Source: Euperipatoides rowelli
Lineage: Eukaryota > Onychophora > Udeonychophora > Euonychophora > Peripatopsidae
DNA: 13,132 bases
Strand: one strand, 5' to 3'
Assembly (NCBI GenBank): GCA_003024985.2
Contig: PXIH01S0000851.1
In this document: positions 6,748 to 13,132 of the stretch, one piece after another
How positions within the stretch are numbered: the first letter of the stretch is position 1
How the letters are laid out: every line of letters starts with the position of its first letter
Notes under the pieces: generated by a model
Told to the model about the DNA's origin: nothing
The model's database searches: none
The model's input: only the letters and a program-made list of their open reading frames with translations
Program-made: the position numbers and the translations under genes

Positions 6748-8165
6748 CAGACCTGCCAACCTGGTAAACCTTAAACTATGAAGATCTACACCAAAAATTC
6801 AAACAATTGGCCGAAATACTAAAACTTTATTAAAAAAAAAAAAAAAACACCTGGGGGGGGGGGGAGGTGAAATGAACATCAGTTGGAGTTGGAGAAGGCC
6901 AGGGGCAGTACTAGAAACTTGTAATAGAGTGTTGCACTGACAACCGGGGTCCAGGGACCAGTCCCTTGTTGGAGGGGGGGGGGGGATCAGAAACACAACT
7001 CCCTCCCCCCAGAGCTGGAATTTATTTATAATTGGATATTAGAAATTGATGCTAAATGATATATTTCACATATTATTTACAAAATAAAATAAATTTTATC
7101 AAATAGGTATGATGGATTTGAGTTTTTTTTATAGGCATTGAAACCAAAGTAAAAAAAATATTCTTCAAATCTATCAGATACAAATAATACATAAATGTAT
7201 CAGATACAAATAATACTTAATAGGATATATTAGCTAAATATTTGTACATTATTTGAATAAAAAGCTAGTTGTATAAAACTGATATTGATATTAATTAAAG
7301 AATTAAAATCAAAGATGATTAATTCTAAATTTATTAAAAAAAAGTAATAAAAATATCATTTGAAATTAATAAAACTAACCTGGGGGTGCTATTTTTTATA
7401 AAAGCTGGCATTTTTTTTTATTGTTCATGAAATTCTGTTTTTTAGTCACTACTGGTATTCAAAATTATTAAAATTGAGAGAATTGTTTTCTGAGAATTGT
7501 CTAATTCTGACCAAAAGTTTAACAATGTTTAGGACAAATCATTGTTATGATAAAAAAACTAGAGGAGGAGGAGAGAATAAAACAGTTGCTGAAAGGTATT
7601 TTGTTAATGAATCATCTTGGGCCTAATTAATTTGAAAAATATTTTTTTTTTCCTAAGGAAACTTTTAGCAAAAGAATCTGATGAAACATTTAAAGTATTG
7701 TTTATTAATTTTAAACAGAAATATATTTCCAAAGTTTTTAATTGATTTGCTAAAACTAAACTCTTAGCAGGAAAAAAAGTGTCAACTTTTCACAGCTGTT
7801 AAAAACGAGCACTAATCAACTGTAAATATATTTGTTTATGCCTGTGTAAGTAACACCATCATTGACTCTTGGTATACAAGGTAGCTCAGATTATAAGAAT
7901 TGTTTACTTCGATGAGCNGAAGTTATTATTCATTGTCATTGAATTAAATAATTGAAGGGCGAGGTGAGGGGGGAAAAAGTACAAATTTATGTTATACATT
8001 ATACTGTAAAAAACAGTGTACACTGTATATTTCTACAATTTAATCAAACTCTGTTGAATAAAAATATAAAATTTGAAAAATCGTAAAAAGCATTAGCTAA
8101 TACGAAAATCATAGAGTATTGAAAATCTACATTTTACGATTAAATAGTAAAAGTTGGCAGGTATG
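6748..8165. mobile_element. Putative ~1.42-kb insert with CAGACCTGCCAAC-type inverted termini
   Basis: The left edge reads CAGACCTGCCAACCT. The right edge read inward reads CATACCTGCCAACTT, matching 13 of 15 bases. Its flanks line up with two halves of one repeat: GACCATAACCAGAAATGAAAC on the left corresponds to GACCATAACTGGAAGCGACAA at 6414, and CCTACTGGAAATGAC on the right to CCTACCGGAACTGAT at 6435. That copy serves as an empty site. The 7-8 bases shared by both sides would be a target duplication, now diverged (AATGAAAC against about GTGGCACC). CAG-type ends with an 8-bp duplication suggest a hAT-like element, but this is tentative. The interior is AT-rich with G/C runs (6853-6865, 6974-6985, 7004-7010), an ambiguous base at 7918 and no domain-bearing frame. 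Confidence 0.55.
8013..8026. repeat. Perfect 14-bp palindrome ACAGTGTACACTGT
   Basis: The sequence equals its own reverse complement. It is flanked by TATACTGT and ATATTT and lies within the putative insert. No function can be assigned. Confidence 0.8.
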
Positions 8166-8169
8166 TGGC

Positions 8170-8330
8170 ACCCTACTGGAAATGACAATAGTTGCACAAA
8201 TATATATATTTTTCCTAACCATAAGTGATATCACTTGTTTGCAATGCATTATGGGAAAAATTGAAAATGGTGAATATGGACTATTGTTAACCAGAAATGT
8301 CTGGCTTGTTTATAATGCACAATGTGCATA
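8170..8330. repeat. Interspersed repeat copy (right part), direct copy of 6433-6560
   Basis: It carries CCTACTGGAAATGAC, TATATATATTTTTCCTAAC, GTGATATCACTTGTTTGC and ATTATGGGAAAAATTGAAAATGG in the same order as 6433-6560. The plus frame 8119-8340 crosses from the insert into this repeat and has no family signature, so it is not called as a gene. A fourth, weaker motif copy (CACTTGTTTACAATAAAC) lies at 8493. Confidence 0.75.
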
Positions 8331-8340
8331 TAAACATTAA

Positions 8341-8423
8341 AAAAGGTTAAGTTTACATATCTGTACTTCATCCAGGTATTTACATTAGGAGTATTTAACA
8401 GATGTGTTTGAATATATGCTAAT
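8341..8423 (-). repeat. 83-bp inverted repeat, right arm
   Basis: This is the reverse-oriented partner of 5918-6000 (79 of 83 identical). It directly follows a direct-orientation copy of another part of the repeat family (8170-8330), so one piece has been inverted relative to its neighbour. Confidence 0.93.
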
Positions 8424-8926
8424 GAAATGAAACAATAGTTTTACAATGTATTTTACTATACCTTCCGCTATGCTATACTGTAACTGGAATCACACTTGTT
8501 TACAATAAACAAAAAAGACAAAATGATGGATTTAACACACAGAAAATGGAAGTGATGTCTCATTTGGTTACTGTGTACTATTTCCACATAAAATACGAAA
8601 AATACAATAAACTTCAAATCACAGAGCACAACATTAATAAACCCATGGAAACAAAATGAGGTTAATATTAACCTGTTGTGAGAAATTGCAAATGTTCACA
8701 TTAAAAAAATGAAAATACTGATATAATTTTTACTTTGTCTAAAATTGATTTGTCATATTTAGAAATAACATTTTGAGGTTTATGAATGCTTATTTCAAGT
8801 TCATTGATTCATGTGTATTTTTGTGAAAAAATGCGTATTTAATTAATCAATCTGTTACATTCAGTGAATAAATGTTTCAAAATTCAACTTTTATACCAAT
8901 ATGTATCAAAATATCAAACTGGCAAG

Positions 8927-8934
8927 TGACGTCA
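8927..8934. promoter_or_regulatory. CRE/ATF-like octamer TGACGTCA, site 1
   Basis: It matches the full palindromic CREB/ATF consensus exactly. Whether it is bound or functional is unknown; no promoter is evident nearby. Confidence 0.35.
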
Positions 8935-9507
8935 AGTCTATAATTTTGCCAGAAAATTTTTGCGTGAATTCCAGTTAGCAGTTATCTGACCAGCGAGCCG
9001 TTTTTATCACAGACCAATCACAATGTAGATCAGTGATTTAGAAGCCGGGCTTTTTTTTCAATCGGTGGTTTTTATAATAGGCAATTCAGAAGACAAGTAG
9101 GCTGAAAATAAACCTTTAACAGTTTTATTTGCATTAAAAAATATAATCTCTTTAATGTTTAAGAAATATTATTAAAAATTTTTGGAAATAATAGTAAACA
9201 ATTTGTTCTCATTATCGCGTAAAGGTAACATACAAAAGCCTAGCAAAATTTTGGTATACACAAGATTTTATCTTAATATCGATTTCAACTTCAATCCCAA
9301 GAATTATCTCAAAATTTTATGGATTTTATATTGATGTGAAGAAATTAACTTTTTTCTCTGTTCTTTTTTTCTTCAAAACTTAACACGTTTGTTGACTATT
9401 TTTCTAAACATTAAAGTAATGAAGTCACGATGAGCGTCTGGATCCCCCGATAGGCATTTTCCTCCAGCCCAAAACCAGCAAGATTTTATCTTTTGGCTAT
9501 GTCAATT

Positions 9508-9515
9508 TGACGTCA
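9508..9515. promoter_or_regulatory. CRE/ATF-like octamer TGACGTCA, site 2
   Basis: This is an exact match in a locally GC-richer patch (CAATTTGACGTCATAGGCC). Confidence 0.35.
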
Positions 9516-9822
9516 TAGGCCAGTTTTTATATTTTGTAAATATAGTAAAAACTTACGAATATTTATGTTTTAGATAAAATATTCGAGGTAAAAATAAACA
9601 TAAATCAATTAAATAAAAATTTTAAAAATCATTCATAAACCACTTTAAATTAATTACTAGATCTCACTTTTGTTAGTTTAATGCAACTGATAATGAAGTT
9701 TGAGAAAATAGAATAAAAATATGTTTTTAATCATGTAATTAAAAATAAATACAGTATTTAATTATTTTATATAATTGAAACTATATATTGACGTAGTACT
9801 GCATTTTTTTAATGTTTAATAT

Positions 9823-9828
9823 TTTATT
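9823..9828 (-). terminator. Candidate polyadenylation signal AATAAA for the zinc-finger gene
   Basis: AATAAA on the minus strand (plus-strand TTTATT) lies about 220 bases after the stop codon of the zinc-finger gene, a plausible 3' UTR length. The hexamer is common in AT-rich DNA. Confidence 0.4.
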
Positions 9829-9896
9829 GAATACAGTAAGAAGTGAAATGTTTTTCTATTCACCTTATTCAAGAACAAATTAATGGTTTCTCACAT

Positions 9897-9904
9897 TGAC
9901 GTCA
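9897..9904. promoter_or_regulatory. CRE/ATF-like octamer TGACGTCA, site 3
   Basis: This is an exact match about 140 bases beyond the stop codon of the zinc-finger gene, probably within its 3' UTR, so a promoter role for that gene is unlikely. Confidence 0.3.
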
Positions 9905-10046
9905 GTTGTGAAATAATGCTAAAGGAGTTAATGTGGAGTGTGGACAAAGAGATACTTCGTCCATTAAAGAATTTATGTGATTACTTCATTACTGAATTAA
10001 ACTTTTATAAATATTTCTATAGCTTATTACTAACATTAAATATATT

Positions 10047-11681
10047 TTACACAGAATGTTTCAACTGGTGTTTAGAAAACGGAACGCTTTGATTGGTCTT
10101 ATAGGGACAAGAACTACAATTGAATTTATATATCCCAGAGTGTTGACTTTGATGCCACTTCAAACTGTCTTTCCTGTGTGACTTGAAATCACACAATGGA
10201 CACTGGAATTTAGTATCGTCATGAATTTCTGAATGGATTTTGAAGAAGCGAAGATGGTTGCTTTTATATTCACACAGGGTACAAGAATATTTGTAGTCCC
10301 CAGAGTGAGACAATTGATGATGTTTGAACATTCTTTTAGAATTTGTCTTGTAATCACATTCTGTACAAATGAATCGGAACACAGACAAGTGGGACAACAG
10401 ATGATTTTTAAGGCAAATAACTGTCTTGGTCTTGTAATCGCACTGCAAACATTGGTAACGCTTCTCTTCGGAATGGACCAATCGGTGCAACTTGAGAGGG
10501 CCAGTCTTATTGTTTTTATACTCACATTCTGAACAATGAGTGGATTGGTGAAATTCAAAATCGCTACTATTCATGTAATTACAGTCACATTTTGCGCATG
10601 TAATTTGGGGGCATTCCGCTGCATGCTGCACTTTATGTGCTTTAAAATCCTTCTTCTTTCTTGTCTTGTAATTGCATTTTTTACATTCATATTTGGGTTC
10701 CCCTGTATGAGTTTTTAAATGCAAATTTAAACTATGCATGCGGTTGACCTTGTAATTGCACATCGTGCAATGATATCTGTACACGCCAGAATGAATACTC
10801 TGATGATGTTTATAAGCTTCACCTCTAGAGGTTTTAAAGTCACATTCTGAACAATTGTATTTGAATTCTCCCAAATGAGTATTTCGATGCACTTTAAATT
10901 GATACTTAAAATTTGATTTGAAATCACATTCTGGACAATAATAGCGGTACTTATTAGGATCATTAGGTTGATTTTTGAAGGTATTCTGACTACTACTGGC
11001 CTTAGGTTGACTTTTTGTAACATCAAATTTTGATTCATCGGAATGAGTTCCAATATTGATTTTGAAATCATCTGTAATATTGATTTTATCTTCATGCTCG
11101 CTATAGGAGATGTCTTTATTTATGGAATGACTCTGCTGATGCTTTGTAAAATTTTTCTCGGATTTAGTTTTAAAATCATATTCGGAACAATGTAATAAGT
11201 TTGTTTTAGAATTATTGTTCATATTCTTTATATGTTCTACTCTGAAATGATTGGTTAAGTTTGTCTGTAAGTTTGTTTGGAAGTTACATCTGGAGCAGTG
11301 GAATAGATGTTCGGAGTTTCGCTTTATTTGATGTGCTGAAGTGACAAAATCTTTCTTGTTTTCCAGTTCACTAAAGTCAATACCCTCATCTTCTGTATAT
11401 TCCAAATTAACCTGTAGTACACCTTGCTCAATCATTTGATTAAATAAACTATAATCATTCTCTTGCTTCGTATTCGCTTCTTCTGGTTCTATTTTAACCA
11501 GAGATGAAGGTAGATTCATTTCGTTAACTGAACTATCTTGATCATTTGAACAGCTATCTTCCATTATGCATTCAAGTTTCACCAGTTGTAAGGGTAGAGT
11601 CACTTTATCGAAATTTAAATTCTGATATTTATTGAACTCATGCTCAGAATGAAGAATTTTCTCTTTGGTAATGTCATCCAT
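10047..11681 (-). CDS. C2H2 zinc-finger protein, 544 residues, 13 recognisable fingers plus one fossil finger
   Basis: Probable nuclear sequence-specific DNA-binding protein; target and partners are unknown. Residues 1-125 are acidic and finger-free, with a repeated LPxxLVK(L/I)E motif (29-37, 57-65) that includes a V-K-x-E sumoylation consensus. Finger 1 is C129-C132-H145-H150. Finger 2 (165-185) has Tyr168 for its second Cys. Residues 193-213 keep finger spacing with Tyr, His, Asn and His at the ligand positions: a dead finger. After a polar linker (214-244) come eleven fingers with Cys/His ligands starting at C249, 277, 305, 333, 362, 383, 411, 439, 467, 494 and 522, ending two residues before the C-terminus. 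Most linkers are seven residues of HSGxYKY style, but fingers starting at C362 and C383 abut with none. The ATG at 11681 has A at -3 and G at +4, and an in-frame TGA lies four codons upstream. The frame is uninterrupted. Such fingers occur across animals and abundantly in arthropods; I cannot name an orthologue. Confidence 0.95.
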   Translation of the reverse strand: MDDITKEKILHSEHEFNKYQNLNFDKVTLPLQLVKLECIMEDSCSNDQDSSVNEMNLPSSLVKIEPEEANTKQENDYSLFNQMIEQGVLQVNLEYTEDEGIDFSELENKKDFVTSAHQIKRNSEHLFHCSRCNFQTNLQTNLTNHFRVEHIKNMNNNSKTNLLHCSEYDFKTKSEKNFTKHQQSHSINKDISYSEHEDKINITDDFKINIGTHSDESKFDVTKSQPKASSSQNTFKNQPNDPNKYRYYCPECDFKSNFKYQFKVHRNTHLGEFKYNCSECDFKTSRGEAYKHHQSIHSGVYRYHCTMCNYKVNRMHSLNLHLKTHTGEPKYECKKCNYKTRKKKDFKAHKVQHAAECPQITCAKCDCNYMNSSDFEFHQSTHCSECEYKNNKTGPLKLHRLVHSEEKRYQCLQCDYKTKTVICLKNHLLSHLSVFRFICTECDYKTNSKRMFKHHQLSHSGDYKYSCTLCEYKSNHLRFFKIHSEIHDDTKFQCPLCDFKSHRKDSLKWHQSQHSGIYKFNCSSCPYKTNQSVPFSKHQLKHSV

Positions 11682-13132
11682 ATTAAAATGTCAGATTGGT
11701 TTACGTAGTTGTTTAAATGTATTCAAGAAGTGTATCATCTTTTTGATTACTATTGACTAAGATGTATGTATATATTATATTTCAATTTTATCCTGATAGT
11801 AAATAATTAATTTTTAAAAACTTTATAATGTAACAATTTTTTTTTGGGAACAATTTAAACTTTAACGTCATTATAAATAAACGATTCTATTTTATGGCCA
11901 AGCCTATTCCGAAATTTATTAAAAAAAAAAATTGTTGCTTTCAAGATTAATTTCAACATTCATTGAGAAAAAATTACTAGGAAACAATTCTGGACACCAT
12001 AATTATTGTTAATTAATCGTAATCAAAAATTGAAAAAAAACTTGGATTTAAATAGTGAAAATTCTTAGAGATGGTAAATATGAATGTTGCTTAGCTACTA
12101 AATAAATTTGGGTTGACAAAACAAATTCAAGCAATAATCTTATAAGTCTTGTTGGCGTATCCCTAAATGAATATGTGTGTTTTTAATGATTATATTTAGT
12201 ACTGCATTTTTCTATATCATTATCCAAATATCTATTTTAGCAATTGTCAATCTTCACTGATTTGCCTTTAGGCAATTTTTGCGAGATGTACATAATAGTA
12301 CAGTAAAATAACTAACTTTTGAGGGATTACAATTTCGGCAACTTTCTTTTAACAGGTTTTTTTTTTGTCATGTCGAATTCAGATCAACATTTTTGTGCTT
12401 TTTAATTTTGTCTTCAACATGCTTGATTTTTCACTTCAATTATTTCGTTAAATTAATTTGAATATCGTGATTATTATATCTTCATAATCAAATGTATCCT
12501 ATGAATAGGATTTTTAAATAGAGTTTTTAAAAATGTCAGATTTTTTTTTTTTTAATTCTACTTCGGCTGTTGTATAAGATGAATATAAAACAGGATTTAA
12601 AACGAAAAAAAAAATACTTCCAGTCTATGCTTTGTAAGCTTTGATTGTCTTCAAACAATAGGCCTATATCAAATAGATGAATAATGCTATTATTAAAACA
12701 TATAAAACACAAGTTTCCCTACAGCAATTATTATTCTGATTTACTTCTCAAACCATAGAATGTCAATTATATTTAGAATTATTATTACAATTGAATGCTT
12801 CTAGCAGATGTATTGATTTGCTTCATGATTCAAACCGTCTTCTGAAGAATTAGAAGAAAACTGCTTTGTACGGTAATGTGCATAAGAAAACTAGCTTGAA
12901 ACAAATCTAATAAAATGAAAATGAGCCCAAGATGTCTTATAACAATATAAAATTTGCTTCATGTAGTAACTTGTATGGTATATTGTTCCACCTCCGTCAT
13001 CAAGAAATAAACACTTAATATTATCCTCTGATTAACCAAACTATTCCTTCATGCTCAGCAGGCTTTCTCAAAAATTCGGTTATCAAGTGAATGAATAAAC
13101 ATTATATCTTCTGAGGAATTAAAAAAAAATGG
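11682..13132. other. AT-rich 5' flank of the zinc-finger gene, no other gene recognised
   Basis: Neither strand has an open frame with coding character. The part nearest the gene (to about 11900) should hold its 5' UTR and promoter. A TATATATTATATTT stretch near 11768-11781 is a possible TATA region but is unremarkable at this AT content. A small inverted repeat (ATCCTAT-GA-ATAGGAT, about 12496) and several A or T runs are present. No repeat shared with the left part of the window was seen. Confidence 0.6.

Larger units (their letters stand above)
8571..9822. other. AT-rich intergenic DNA, no gene recognised
   Basis: Both strands are closed by stops, and no repeat of the neighbouring family extends here. 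Slightly GC-richer islands lie at 8921-9055 (with CAGACCAATCAC, a CCAAT-like sequence) and 9420-9530. Three TGACGTCA octamers in 8927-9904 are the only notable signal. Confidence 0.6.

Noticed and set aside
8119-8340. Plus-strand frame of 73 codons.
   Set aside because: It begins inside a putative transposon end and runs through an interspersed repeat; there is no family signature.
9883-10092. Plus-strand frame of 69 codons overlapping the end of the zinc-finger gene.
   Set aside because: AT-rich, no recognisable motif, antisense to a strong coding region at its end.
10160-11095. Several open frames on both strands inside the zinc-finger gene.
   Set aside because: They are out-of-frame shadows of the repeated Cys/His codons of the 544-residue frame.
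11682-11900. A TATA-box promoter for the zinc-finger gene.
   Set aside because: TATA-like strings are expected at this AT content, and no initiator or conserved spacing singles one out.

Overview
This is a window of AT-rich animal DNA with one intact protein-coding gene set in decayed transposable elements. The organism is a metazoan. The style of the C2H2 zinc fingers (CDYKT/CDFKS with short HSGxYKY linkers) and the mix of non-LTR and hAT-type elements fit an arthropod, perhaps an insect, but this is inference. No bacterial gene organisation, tRNA, rRNA or CRISPR array is visible. Two ambiguous bases (3332 and 7918) show it is an assembled scaffold.

Layout. (1) 1-1010: a short coding-like open frame on the minus strand is split by a 697-bp non-autonomous hAT-type element with a perfect 8-bp target-site duplication. 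(2) 1107-5253: broken pieces of non-LTR (LINE-like) retrotransposon coding sequence, all on the minus strand. In reading direction these are reverse transcriptase C-terminal half, gag-like ORF1 with two zinc knuckles, an A+C-rich linker carrying a tandem duplication, and then the N-terminal half of an APE-type endonuclease. A normal element is ordered gag-endonuclease-RT, so this is a permuted or head-to-tail junction arrangement. One linker copy is interrupted by a 1.13-kb insert. (3) 5254-8570: non-coding interspersed repeats, comprising a ~440-bp tandem unit, an 83-bp inverted pair 2.4 kb apart, four copies of a ~40-bp motif, and a ~1.42-kb insert with short inverted termini sitting inside one repeat copy. 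(4) 8571-9880: unique-looking AT-rich DNA with three TGACGTCA octamers. (5) 10047-11681, minus strand: an intact single-exon 544-residue C2H2 zinc-finger protein. (6) 11682-13132: AT-rich DNA with nothing recognisable.

The genes do not form a pathway. The zinc-finger gene is the only probable host gene. It is probably a sequence-specific nuclear DNA-binding protein whose finger array shows its own decay: one fully dead finger, one half-dead finger, and a pair of fingers with no linker. I found no clear sign of a new biological system. The most interesting material is the nested and permuted architecture of the mobile elements and the fossil fingers in the zinc-finger protein.
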